Of a stretch of DNA of 45,509 nt, positions 10,841-23,049 are shown piece by piece. Within the stretch, counting starts at the first letter, position 1, and each line of letters begins with the position of its first letter. The notes beneath the pieces were generated by a model. That model worked only from the letters and a program-made list of their open reading frames with translations, ran no database searches and had not been told where the DNA came from. Source of the DNA: Ichthyophthirius multifiliis (lineage: Eukaryota; Ciliophora; Oligohymenophorea; Hymenostomatida). Location: the NCBI RefSeq assembly GCF_000220395.1, contig NW_004086437.1, positions 1-45,509 of the forward strand, in the 5' to 3' direction. Position numbers and translations under genes: made by a program.

Positions 10841-13779
10841 TCATAAAATACATAATCTATTCGAATTTTCATTAATAAATCTATTATACTCACTGGTTTT
10901 AGATGGTAATGTTGCAATCCATTTAATTTTCTCAATTCTTAATCCATTTACGATTTTCTTTTCAGTTTCTTTGAGTTCATCTCTAACATCTTCTAATTAA
11001 CTCTATTTAAACTTCGAAAAATCTTCGTCATCCTCTTCTAGACATTTAATAAAAGTCTAAAAATTATCTCCTTTAGACACATCATATTTTTAAGCTGCGG
11101 AAGTAGTATATTTAAGATTTTAAAGAATTTCTTTTTCTTCATCATTTATAAAATCCTCATAATCTGGCTTATTTTTCACCCCTGTGCAGTATTTTCCTAC
11201 ATTCTACACATTTCCGCAATCAAAGGGTAGTTCTAAACGATTTAAATAATAGTAATTCCTCTCTATAGGCAAAAACGCGAGTATATTTCCACTATTAAGT
11301 CCTGGCAATTTACTCAAAAACTCATGTTAGATAATAATTTCGTTTTTCTCTTTTTCTATAGGATCTAATTCATCCTAAGTACTTAATTATTCAGGATATA
11401 AATAGTAACTTGGATTTATTTCTGTCACACTCTCAATTTCTTAATATTATCGGATACCTTCCTGTTCACAATTCAATATATGGGATGGCATATCTAGTTT
11501 CCAAATAAAACTTTTAGGCATTATTTAAACTTTTTCCTTTTCTAATTTTCTCTAAGTACCTGTTTTGCCCCTAAAACTATATTCTTCTTCACAACATGTT
11601 CTATATGCTCTTTATTCTTCGACAGGAGGATAATGTATTATAGGAGGAACTTCCCAATCTTTTTTTAAAAAAAGTATATATATATTAATATATAATTAAA
11701 TTCTTTAGAAAAAAAAAAATACTTCTATATCCCATTACTTCAGAATCACATTGACATATATTTTCAATTAAAGCATAATCATCAAAACCTGTTCTGGGAT
11801 TAACTTCATATTTAAAATTGGAGAAATTATTCGAGTTTTCATATTGGATGGGGTAGAATGTTCTGGTAATATTATGTTCTTCGAATTCGAATTCAAGTTC
11901 ACATTTTGGAAGGTTTTTTTTGTTTAGATTGGTATATTCGGCTTTCTACCAATCTTCATTTACAAGTTTTTAAACGCATTCTCGTAAATAAGCCCCGTGC
12001 TTTTCCTTAGAGAGGTTTTTTAATTCCTATTCGTGCTTATTTTTGATTTATTGAATCAGGTTTTTTATCGCTTGTAAGTTTTCTTCTAATCTCATTCGCA
12101 GTATTACCTTAGAAATGGCATAAAGCATTCTTTTTGTGATTATTTTTTTTCTTTTTTACGGATCGTTTTTACTAAAATCCCATTTGCAGTCAAAATTAGG
12201 AACTATTTATTCTATTATAGGGGCGTCTTTATCGAATTAAACCTCAAATCTGTTAATTCCTTAAAATTCTAGCATTTTAAATTTCTTGTTTTAAAATTCT
12301 ACTCTTTAGTTCCTTACTTCATATATTGTATCTTCTTGTATTTATTTATCTCCAATACATTAAAAAAATCTTGTTTATTTTTATTAATCTAATTAATTCA
12401 CGTTATTAAAAACTGCCAAAAAATATTTCTCTTTAGAATGTCTACCAGGATCTATTTATTTTTACAAAAGAAGATTCGAAATATTTCTCAAATTTAAATT
12501 ATCTTTAGATAAAAATAACATTTAATTTTCAAATTCAGTTTATTTTTTGAATTTTCGGCCTACTTTTTTTATTACATTGAACTTTTTTGGATCTTCTTCC
12601 TATATATTAGAAAGTGAAGGCGGCTATTAATGATATATTTAGCTTTTATTAAATTCAGTTTAGGACATTTATTATTGTGTTGGGTTATTTATATATTATA
12701 ATTTCTATTTTGTATTTTATTATTATTTATATTAAGTTAATTATTATTATTAAGGTATTTCTTCTATTAAGTTATTTATCATAGTTATTCTTTTCTACTT
12801 TTGACGTTTTTTCAATATTTAATTTTAATTTCCTTCTTCTTCTTCTATTACTTCGTTTTATTTTTTTTCAATAACTTATATTGTTGAACGCAAATTTCTT
12901 TATAAAACTCCTTAACCGGTTATTGTAACTTTTATATGTTCGAATTCATATTAGGAAGTTTTTAATTCATATATTGCTTAATAATTTATTGGTTCAAAAG
13001 GACAGAAAAATAATTCTATGTCTATATAACTATTTCCTAATATTACACCCTTTTTAGGGTCTATGTTTATACATTCTGATTTTTAAACTGAAACAAATTC
13101 AAAATCGAAATTTACAGGAACTTTACATCTTATTGGAATTCGCTTTTTTTTATTTTATTTTTAATTTTTTTTTTTTTATTATTACTTGTATTTATTTTTC
13201 ATTTATATATATTTAACCAAAATCAATGTTTGAAGGAAATATTTCATGTGTTTATTCCCGATCTATTACTGGATAAGCAATTATTGGGAAAGCTATTATT
13301 TAATCTTCTAGTTTTATTTTTATTGAATGAAAATAGCATCTTTTTATTTTAATTTTTTTTGTTTTTTATATTTTTTATACTTATATTCAGAGGGATTAAA
13401 ATAAATAAATAAATCTTCTATTTATTTTTAATGAATTATGCCCTTTTTATTAAATTTTGTTGAAAATAATTAGTTGCTACTAGGCAATATATATATTTTA
13501 ATTGTTTTATCAGTTTTATTTTTTAATTAGATCCTTTGTATGTTTAATTTGTTTATTTCATAGCCTACGAATTTACATGTTTATGGAATTAACTCAATAA
13601 AATCATTGTTTTATGGTTAAAATATTTATTAAGATTATTCTTTTTCTTTAAAATATTTATATTAAATTTAATTTCATATAATTTTATTATTTATTTTTTA
13701 TTTACAAAAAAAGAAAACCTTAAGTTTTTAAACATGCAGACTTCGGAGATCTTATTATGAAATTCGGAATTTAAGACAT
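10841..13779 (-). CDS. CFAP221: Cilia- and flagella-associated protein 221 (PCDP1 homologue)
   Basis: Component of the central-pair C1d projection in motile cilia; in Chlamydomonas FAP221/Pcdp1 acts with FAP54, FAP46 and FAP74. Five exons (13779-13719, 13645-13381, 13339-13186, 13142-11723, 11658-10841) sum to 2718 nt, 905 aa, exactly in frame. The N-terminal half has two ASH-like beta-sandwich segments: CKFVGYEINKLNIQRIQLKN, TIKIYILPSS, IIAFPIIAYPVI, SNIDFGQIYINEKQ, then IPIRCKVPVNFDFEF and CFAP221-like INIDPKKGVILGNS. The middle is Lys/Arg/Glu-rich and helical (KRMLYAISKVILRMRLEENL), as in the human protein. The C-terminal part includes WEVPPIIHYPPVEEQRAYRT and LELPFDCGN. Assignment rests on remembered similarity to human CFAP221 in the first two domains and the middle helix; the C-terminal third is less conserved. 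Confidence 0.8.
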
Positions 13780-14047
13780 GGTTATTTATATATATTAATA
13801 AAAATTTTAAATTTAATTTAAATTTTAGTATATATTAATAATGACTTTTGATAATATAAAATTAAAAATATTTATTGTTATAATATTTATTTTAAAATAA
13901 TTTTTTTTAATTAAATTAATAAATTTTTGATATGGTTGGATACTTTAGAAATTTAAAAAAGAATAAAATATAAAATAAATGAAATATTGTTAAAAATAAA
14001 TTAATAGTAAAAAAAAAGAATGATGATATAAAAAATATATAAATTAT

Positions 14048-14079
<32 letters not shown>

Positions 14080-14602
14080 TTATAAAAATATATATTTATA
14101 TATTTGCTATCATTTGCTTTTGTTACTCTTATTACAAATATTAATACATTTAATTCTTAATATAATACTTAATCATATATGTACTTTTTCTTTATTAATT
14201 TTATTTATTTATATTTAAAAAAAATACAATTAATATCTATTCTTGTTTTTTCTAATAATATGTATAAAATAATATTTAGCGAAAACTCATAATCTAAAAA
14301 AAAAAATTTACAATATATTTTTTTATTAAATTAAAAATAAAAAAAGCATAAATAAATTATTTTTTTTGTGTGAAATAGAAAAATAAAAACAATTAAATAT
14401 TTTTTTATATATAAAATAATATATTAAAGTAAAGAATAATATTCAATATTATTAAATATAAAATTATAATCTCTTTTTATAAATTTTTTTTTTCCTATCA
14501 TATATTGCATATATTATTAAAAAATAATATATAATAATTAATAGATTCATATTTTATAAAATCAAAAAAAAACAAAAATTAAATTAAATTAAAAAAAAAA
14601 AT
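13780..14602. promoter_or_regulatory. Divergent intergenic region between CFAP221 and SNF7
   Basis: Roughly 820 bp that must hold the promoters of two divergent genes. It carries an (AT)n run at about 14050-14081 and an A/T-rich leader directly before the SNF7 ATG. No gene is seen. Confidence 0.4.
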
Positions 14603-15443
14603 ATGTTCAAAAAACTTTTCGGTGGAGGAGATGACAAAAAAGCTTAATAAGCTCCTCCTCCTCAAAACCCGTTTAAAGTAATGAAGAACTAGATAAAATA
14701 CAATTCGAGAAAGCCTTACGTGATCTAAGAGTGTAGGAAGATTAGTTCGAATAATCACTCGAGAAACAAACAATAAAGATTGAAAAATTAAGAAACGAGG
14801 CTAAATAACTTATTAATTAAGGCAAGAAGAAAAATGCTGTTTTCAAATTAAAGGAAATTAAAGAAATAGAAAAATTCATTACAAATACTGAAAATAGAAA
14901 TAAGCTTTTGTTAAAGTTAGAATGTAATTAGAATTAGGAATGGATAATAAATCTGCAGCTAGGTATATTATTTAAAATTTATATATTTTATTTTTATTTA
15001 AATAAAAATATAGTTCTTTAGGTGCTGCTGTTAATATCCTTAAAAAATATAATGTATAAGATGAACTTTAGGACATCATGGGTGATTTTTAGGAAATATA
15101 ATAAGATTAATAATAAACAGATAATTTGTTTGAGGTATATTATATATATATTTATTTATTATAAATTATAAAAAATTTATTAATTTTAATATAGTAAATG
15201 GCAGGTATGAATGATAACGAGGATGAAATAGCTGATGATATGCAAGCTTTAGAAAGAGAACTTGCTTAAGAATAAGAATAATAAATATAAAACTAACTTA
15301 ATGGTATCCCTTAGGTTAATAAGGCTCAACAATAATAACAATAATAATAATAATAGTAAATGTAGTATAATCAATAATAAAATTAACCTTAAAAGCAAAA
15401 GAATAATGTTGATGATTTGCTCGCTGCTTAGTTAGATTTTTGA
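14603..15443 (+). CDS. SNF7-family ESCRT-III subunit (CHMP4/Vps32-like)
   Basis: ESCRT-III proteins polymerise on membranes for multivesicular body sorting, membrane scission and repair. Exons 14603-14962, 15014-15134 and 15195-15443. The start MFKKLFGGGDDKK is typical of the family. Next comes the basic helical core (QFEKALRDLRVQEDQFEQSL, KIEKLRNEAKQLINQGKKK, FKLKEIKEIEKFI), then an acidic C-terminal half (AAVNILKKYNVQDELQDIMG; DEIADDMQALERELAQE), a poly-Gln run written mainly with TAA, and a final DDLLAAQLDF. Two single-base gaps are needed to keep this frame: one between about 14635 and 14690, and one near 14890-14903. With both filled the protein is 243 aa, a usual length. CHMP4 fits best, but CHMP6/Vps20 cannot be excluded. 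Confidence 0.8.
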
Positions 15444-15847
15444 TGATATAAAAAAAAAAAAAAAATAAGAATAAAAAAATATATATGAATAAATAAATTA
15501 TATGATTAAATATTTTTTTAGATAAGAAAATGTAAAATTATTTCTATTTTATTTTTTTATTAATATATAAAAGACAAAAGTAAAATAAACTATTTGATAA
15601 TTTTAAAAAAATATTTTATTTTAATATATATATATATATATATAAACAAGATATACATTATACATTTATATTTAAACGAAAAAATACTATTAATCAAGTT
15701 TTTTAAACTTTATTTATTTTTTAAAATAAAAAAACATATATAAATTAGATTTATTATATTTAAAAAAGTATAATAAATTACATAAAAAAATTAAAATATT
15801 TATATATATATATTTATTATTTATAATGTTTTTTTTTTTAAAAAAAA
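15444..15847. terminator. Convergent 3' flank between SNF7 and ATG2
   Basis: About 400 bp between two converging TGA stops, A/T only, with an (AT)n run at 15629-15645. Both transcripts must end here. No specific poly(A) signal can be singled out in such AT-rich DNA. Confidence 0.35.
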
Positions 15848-16526
15848 TCATTTATATTAATTTTTATATTTTTCATATACTTAATCTTCTAAGAATTTAT
15901 TTCCTACATTATTTCTCATTGAAAATAGAATATTTTTAATATAATCAGTTTTCCTATTATTAATTCCAATAACTTATAAAGTGTTTCCAATCTAAGAAAT
16001 AAAATCGAAGGTTTTCGCTGATAATAATCTAGCAAACACTTCACTTCCTTAAATAGTTCCATCAATGAAATTTTCTCCTTACTAGCATTTTTATAAAGGA
16101 ATAGCAAATAAATTATAAATTCCTACAAAAACCTTTTAAGCATTAGCTACAAGATTAATATTTTTAGCCATATCAAGATAATTGAACTGATTTTTCATAA
16201 TATCTTCTTTATAATTGGCCAAAATAAGGCATAAAATTTCACTTATAGATCCATATTATTTCTAATTAAAGTTTAAAGCAGCAAGCTTAAAATTCAATCC
16301 TGTAATAGAGCTTATATTTAAAATTTCAGTCTTATAATCATTTAAAAGGGAGAAAATATCTAAAGCTCTTGAGTCATAATCTAGTTGAAATTCGCTTTCA
16401 TTTACATAGAAATTTTTTATGTTGATTATATATTTCATATTTACTATTTCTTCTTTTTTCTCTTCTTATTCATTCATTGTTTAATATTATTATTTATTTT
16501 GTGTATCGAATTATTAATTATTATTA

Positions 16527-16559
<33 letters not shown>

Positions 16560-19500
16560 TAATATTATTTTTATTTTAATTATCCGAATATTTATTTCTT
16601 ACATTTCTAAATGGACTACTTTATTTTATTTATTGTGAACTTTGGTTAAATTATTTACTTATTCGCGTATTTTCAGTATTGAATTGTTTTGATTAGAATA
16701 TATTAGATTCATTAATACAAGTTACTATATTCCATTCATCTTATTCTTCTCCTTCATCTAAGGAAATGTTTATATTTTGGTTTTTTTCTTTATTTAAAAT
16801 ATCTTTTAGTTCGAAAAATTCCAAAAGAAAATCGAATGCGATTCCATGTATAAAAAATTTAAAAGGAATTATGTTTAAAAAACCTTCAAAAGTTATTTTT
16901 TAGCTTTCTTTTTCTAAAATATTGGCTTCAAATTCAAAAAAGAATACATCTTATTGTTTTATGTCTGTTTAATTATTTTATTTTTTTTGTAAGAATTTTT
17001 TTATTGTAGATTGCTTTAAATCATCTATTATTTCGAATTCTTAAATTTTAATATTTAAAGCGTTTATTATTTATTAAGAGTTGTAAATTTTATTGTCATA
17101 AAGTGCATTTTTTATATAGATTTAAATGCTATTTTAGCAATCTCTACTTTCTTTAGGACATTAAGGTCTATATAGTGTTTTATTTAAATTTATGTTTTTA
17201 TTTTATGGTTAGTAATTATTTATTATACTAATTAATGGTTACTAATTAATTTATATTTAATTTTAATTATTTTAATTTTATTTTTATTATAGATAAGTAT
17301 TTTCTTAATTACAAGAATTATAAGGCAGGTATCTTTAAATATTTTCGAATTTAAAATCATATCCTTTAAAAAGGAAAATTTTAAAGTCATTAATTTAAAT
17401 AAAGACTTTATTTTTTTCTTTCAAATTTATTTTTTTACTTTCCAAATCGTAATTTTAAATTTTAACAATGTTTAAATCTTCGTCTATATTTTCTTGTAAT
17501 TTTCTATTTGTTTATAAATTATTATAATTATTGCTTTATTTTCTATTTATTTATATTTCTTTTGTTTATTCATCTTTCTTTATATGATAATCTACTAAAT
17601 CCATAAAATTTAATATATATTCTAAAGAATCTTTACAGAAAAATATTTAATTCCCATTTCCAATAAATACTTCTAAATCTTCTTTTAGAGAACTTAAAAT
17701 CCTTATATTTCCTACGTTTCCTATAATTTTAAAACCCATTTAGTGTAAAATACTTTGCTAAGTATTCAAAGCAATACTTTCTTCATTATCAATGAGCAAA
17801 ATCGGATTTATATTTTCAATGAAATCATCAAATTTTAAAAAGTAAAAAGTCAATTAAGAAATATTTACTTCTTTTGAAAAATCTGTATTTTCTTATAATA
17901 TAAATTAAGGTACTAACATACATAATCTTGTGTTTGAATAATATTTATTTTCAGAAAGGAGTTATTCATCAATTATATCAGGTTCGAAATTCATTGTTTT
18001 CAATCCTTAATATAATTTAATATACTTTTCATCATAATAAAGAAAAAAATCTATCAGGAAGTTTCTAAGAATTATTTTTTATTGCTTTGGTTGGACTTTT
18101 TCATTATTTTTTTCCATATTTCCGAAATGAAGAGTTATTATTTCTTTTAAATAATTAATTTCTTATATAAAATTATGCTTAAAATCTACAAATTTGAATA
18201 TGAATCCAAAAAATTCAAATATATTTTTATTAATATCTATATTTATCATATAATCATTATCATTTTCTTATATTAAATAACTCTTATATTAATAATTAAA
18301 ATTATTATTATTTATATTTACCATATTGCTTATTTCATATATTTCTTTTGAATATCTTATTTTTGTTTCAAAATTATTCACATATTTTTCTTATTTATAT
18401 AATATTATATCTTATACATTATATCCTTAATATTTCTATTATACTTCTAAATTTTTTACTAATATCAAAGGCTATCCAAACAATGGTTTTTCTTATTAAT
18501 TATCTATTAATAATAATTCATATATTTATAAATGTTGATTATGGTTAAAAACTAAATTCTTTATATCGAAAATTAAAGATTTTTATGCTTTTTCGTTTAT
18601 ATGATAACTTATTTATCCTTTTTAGACAAAAACTTAAAATTCTTTTACTTCTTAGTTTTTTTCTTTCTATTGAAAATATTATAAAAGTCCAGATTTTTAG
18701 AAAAGATATTTTATTCCTTTTATTTTTGCTATATAGGAAACTATTTTACGTTTTTTTATATTTAATTTTATTTCTGGAATAGTTAATAATGTAAATCCGT
18801 TAATTTGTTAGTTTTTTTCTTGTTCTTTTATTTATTCCCTTTATTCTTCTTCTTTTTCTTTTGGATTAATTTAATAATTATGTTTTTAAAGGCTATCAAT
18901 ATTTAAAATTAATAAATTATCAGATTTAAAATAAATTCCTTAATTTTTATTTTAATTATCGTTCTCTTTGATTTTTGGCGAATTTTTAAATTGAAAATCG
19001 AATATTAAGCATGGAAAAGTTTTATTATTTTCACTAAAACATATATTAAGAATATACTGTTTGATTTTTTTTTTTAGTTAAACTTTTTAAGGGTTAAAGA
19101 ATTAAAAAATATTTCTTATTCTGAATTTAATTTTCGAATGTTTAAAAAGTTTTTAATAAAAATTTAAAAGTAATTCAAATTTGTTAAAAAAGATGTAAAT
19201 TCTTATTTTTCTTTACAAAAAAAAGCCCATAAGAAAATTTTTTAAATATTTATTTAAAAGTTATTGTTGTGTTTTTTATTAATATTACTTTGAAAGAAAT
19301 ACTCTTTAAAAATACTATAAAAATTTAACAATTTATCATCTAAATTTCCATAAATATTCATAATTTCGAAAATTGTTTATTAGTTTTTAAAACAAAATAA
19401 AAAATTAAAGCTTTTTTTTTAATTTTCTTTATCATTATTTTAGTTGTGTTTTATCATATTTTTATAGTATATATAATTATGTTCTTTTTTCTATATAATA

Positions 19501-21068
19501 TTGCTAGTATTTAGCATAATATTTTAACAAAGTTTCAGTAATAAAAAAATATTATATTATTTATCTAAATACTCGATATATTAGATTTATAACTTATCAA
19601 AAAATAATTACAAATTTTATTTTTTGATATAAAGGATTTATATTTTATTAATTTTTATTTAATATAGACTCTATTGCATTAAAGTATGAAACTTTTTATT
19701 TTTTTATCTTAAATCGCCTTATTCTTAAGCATAAAGCCAAATCCTTTATTCTTATGAATTATTCTATAATATGTATATGACTATTTGAGGACAATGAATT
19801 TTATTTTCATATTTGTTTTTTTATTCTTCTAAGATATCATTAAATTCAAAAATACTTTCTTCTTGATCTTTTAATTTTTATTAAAACTTTTCTATTTATT
19901 CTTCTTCTTCATCATGATCTTCTTATTTTATTTCGTCTTATAATAATTGGCATAATTAGCTTTCGTAAAATTTATTTGTTTCGTTTTCTTCTGATGACTT
20001 ATGTAAAATATCTTCATTTAATTATTATTCTTCATTTTTTTTCTCTTTTGTTACTTTTTATTAATTAATCATAATATTACTTTTTTATAATTATATTTCT
20101 TTTATTTGATTCATTATTTAATGTAAATCTTTTAATTAATTATTATCTAACATTATTTCTATAATAGGCATTAACATGTTAAAATTATGATTTCTATTAA
20201 AATTAATTCTTATCAAATTTCTTGGCAAATATTAATTAAATTAAATTCCTTAATCATAATCATAAGCACAACATAATATACATTATTATTAATAAATATT
20301 CTTTTTTTTAAAAAAAAAATAATAATAATAATATTTTTAATATAAGTAAATCTATATTTTATTTACTTTTCTTTATTCATTACTTAAGTATATACTAAGT
20401 CCGTGTATTTTTAAATCTATATTCGAGAAAAGTTAGTTATATTCGAATTAAGCATTTGATAATTTCTCTATATTTTATGTAATTGTTAAAAGTTATAAGT
20501 TAATGTTTATTTTTTGTTTAATTTTTTAAAAAGTTGTTATTATATTTATATTTTTAATTTAAAATTTCAAACTTTTTATTATTTTTTTTACCAATATATT
20601 ATAAGTATTTAAGTTCTCTTCATTATTATTTAAATTTCCACAAGTACTTAATGATTATTTTACAGATTCTTTTAATGATTTTTCAAAACTTTATTCAAAT
20701 TCTTCTTCTAATTCCTAAGGCACATAATATTCATTTTAAATTAATTCTATTTTTAAATGTTAGATATCTATATGTCCTTTACTTTCAAGTATTTTTTCCC
20801 AATTTATGCGAAAATTAATGCTTTTGATTTCTATAGATTTTACTTTAAAAGGATTATTTTGGAAAAAAGATTAGTTTATTAATTCTTCATTTAATGAAAT
20901 ATTTTTAAGACCTTCTTTATAAAATTTACTAAAATCTAAGTTTTAATTTTTTATATATATTTTAAAGTATTTTTCTATTAAATATTTAATCAAATATTAT
21001 AAAGGTAATGTGAATTTATTTTTTATGTATTAAAATGTGTTAATTAGCTTTTATTTTATTAATTACAT
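15848..21068 (-). CDS. ATG2: Autophagy-related protein 2 (ATG2) homologue
   Basis: ATG2 is a rod-shaped bridge that moves lipids from the ER to the growing autophagosome. The start at 21068 opens a chorein-N region (residues about 1-115): YLIKYLIEKYFKIYIKNQNL, LNEELINQSFF, VKSIEIKSINFRINWEKIL and HLKIELIQNEYYVP, matching ATG2/VPS13 N termini. A long Asn/Gln-rich body follows. The C-terminal part aligns with the ATG2 C-terminal domain: SIQIYIKNALYDNKIYNSQQ, FEIIDDLKQSTIKKFL, FQLDYDSRALDIF, KNQFNYLDMAKNINLVANAQ, VFVGIYNLFAIPLQKCQQGE and FARLLSAKTFDFISQIGNTL. Two frame slips are needed: in an A11 run (19065-19075) and in a (TAA)n run (about 16529-16560). No earlier TGA interrupts the joined reading. 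Length is about 1,650 residues, slightly shorter than human ATG2. An intron at about 20290-20370 joins LSNEQRK to NIYQQQCILCCAYDYDQG. Confidence 0.85.
16520..16566. repeat. (TTA)n microsatellite = poly-Gln tract in ATG2
   Basis: On the minus strand this is a TAA repeat, read as about ten glutamines between the two C-terminal ATG2 blocks. The ATG2 frame changes at or next to it. Confidence 0.8.
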
Positions 21069-21519
21069 TTTTTATTTATTAATTTTACTTTGAAATTATA
21101 TATATAAATTTTTGATTATAAAAAATGCAAATGAACTATTTTTTTTGTTTTAATAAAATACATATATTTTTTATTTTATTTTTTCTAAAAAGATTATTAT
21201 TTATAAAAATATTATTTATAAATAATATATTAAGAAATATATAAAATATGTATTTTTTATTTTTTTAAGAATATATTAATTTGCATTTATAATTACCTTA
21301 TAAATTATTTTTATAATTTTTATATTCTACCTAAAAATTATTTATATAATCATAATAAAAAAAAATTAAAAAGAAAATAACTTTTCTATTATATTAGTTT
21401 TTTATTAAAAATTTATGTTAAAAAAAATATAATAAAAGGCGCAAACTTAGCTTTATATTTATCTGAATAAAAAATATTTTAAAAATATATTTATATAAAA
21501 TATCGCGAAAAAAAAAAAT
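21069..21519. promoter_or_regulatory. Divergent intergenic region between ATG2 and the Pol-like gene
   Basis: About 450 bp of A/T-rich DNA that should hold both promoters. A short GC patch (TATCGCGAAA) lies at 21501-21510, about ten bases upstream of the plus-strand ATG. A related TTTTTCGCGAAAAA patch occurs near 40400. Confidence 0.4.
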
Positions 21520-23049
21520 ATGTAAAAATTAATTCAACATAATATAAAAGAATAAAAATTCCTAAATTAATATTTGAATATTTCTAAAAGTATAAATTAA
21601 CATAAGTTAAATGAAATAAAATAACAAATAATATAAGAAAAAATAAGCCATAGAAAATGGATTGCCATTAATTTTATAGTTTAAACATAGAAAAATCCTC
21701 AGAATATAATTAAGTATTTAAAAACATTTGACTAAAATCTTGAAATCACATAAAGTAACTCCGTATAAATTTATTTAGATATAACTAATTATATTTAAGA
21801 AAACAATGTATTAGACTTAAAAGCTTTAGCAAAATAAATAAAGTTAAAAATGGAAACTCTTTTTAACTTATAAATATAAATTGGAATAGGAAATAACATA
21901 TTAACATCTCATTTAGCTTGTACACAATATAATAATGAGCAAATAATGTATTTCGAAAATAAAAACGATATAGAAAAACTTGATATAGAATATGTCCCTT
22001 TAATAACAAATACAATAAAAAAATAACTTAAGAGTATTTTGATTACTTTTATTTGGTAATTAGAAAAAGAAGCTATTATTTTATTTGATTATTTTTAAGA
22101 ATTTATAATTAAAGATTTAATGAAAATAACTGAAGGAATAGGAAGAGGTATTTATTTTTTTAATTATAAAAACAAAAAATTAATAAAAAAAAAAGCATAC
22201 CATCTTCAAGAAAATTAAATTGAAATATTAAAAATAAATAAATTTTTAGATTTACAAAATTAGAATTTAAAATAAATATAAGAAAGTCTAGAAGAAATAT
22301 GTTAATGTATTTGCAAAGATTTAATTTATTATTAAAAAATTGCAAAAAGTACTAAAGTTTAGTTAATAAAAATAGATTATAATATGTTGTAAACAAAAAG
22401 AGAATTAGAAAATAATCAGTAGTATTATTTAGATTTTACCCAAGAATGTTAAAATATGCTTCTATAGATATATAATAAAGAATAAATTTATTTAAAAATA
22501 TAGATTCTTTTATTTGATTTTGAAGAAATATAAACAGAAAAAAATCAAAAACAAAATAAACAAATAGTTAGTTTAATAAATAATAATAAAGAAAATATTA
22601 AAATAGCAAAAACAAATTAAAATATTCATATGACACCAGTAAAAGAAGAAAACGAAATAGAAAATGAAAAAAAAATATAAAGTAATTTCGAAATATAAGA
22701 ATCTTCTTAATAAAGCAATTTGAATAAATAAAATAATGAATTTATGTCTTTATTGAATAAAAAAGATTTTATACAAAATTAATTTACATGCCCTATTTGT
22801 GGAAATTAAATAGATACAAAATTTAACTTTTCATAAGTAAATAGACATATTGATTAGTGTTTAAAAAAATAAAATATTAGATAATATTAATAATAATAAA
22901 ATTAATAATTAGAATAATTGAATTTTTAGGAAGATATTTAACAAAGTAATAAAAATGTTTAAATAAACATTAGTAATTAAAATTATTTTGGATAATTAAA
23001 AAGAAGAGGAAGGCCTCCTGGTTCAAAAAATAAAAATAAAATCTTATGA
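21520..23049 (+). CDS. Y-family DNA polymerase-like protein (DinB/Pol kappa type) with UBZ finger and AT-hook, probably catalytically inactive
   Basis: Two exons (21520-22147, 22196-23049; 48-nt intron) sum to 1482 nt, 493 aa, exactly in frame with TGA. Around residues 80-130, YLKTFDQNLEI...SVQIYLDITNY matches the Y-family block that normally reads S(I/L)DExYLDxT, and IGIGNNILTSHLAC matches the next conserved strand (GIxxNxxLAKLAS). SLEEICQCICKDLIYYQKIA and VQLIKIDYNMLQTKREL fit the little-finger domain. Near the C terminus, CPICGNQIDTKFNFSQVNRH followed by IDQCL is a UBZ4-type zinc finger (C..C...H...C), as in Pol kappa and RAD18, and the end KRRGRPPGSKNKNK is an AT-hook. The N-terminal palm with the DxDxFF and YEAR motifs is not found, and the catalytic Asp-Glu pair is Val-Gln. 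It may act as a ubiquitin-binding scaffold at damaged DNA. The Y-family assignment is by motif order only. Confidence 0.65.

Noticed and set aside
17761-17830. NPILLIDNEESIALNTQQ in ATG2 resembling a response-regulator receiver start
   Set aside because: No following receiver motifs, and the segment is inside a continuous ATG2 reading.
21657-21713. MDCHQFYSLNIEKSSEYN, which looks like the missing DxDxFF motif of the Y-family polymerase
   Set aside because: It lies in a different frame from the rest of the gene, only about 25 residues before the next motif instead of about 90, and is followed by TGA. The other frame sums exactly to 494 codons.
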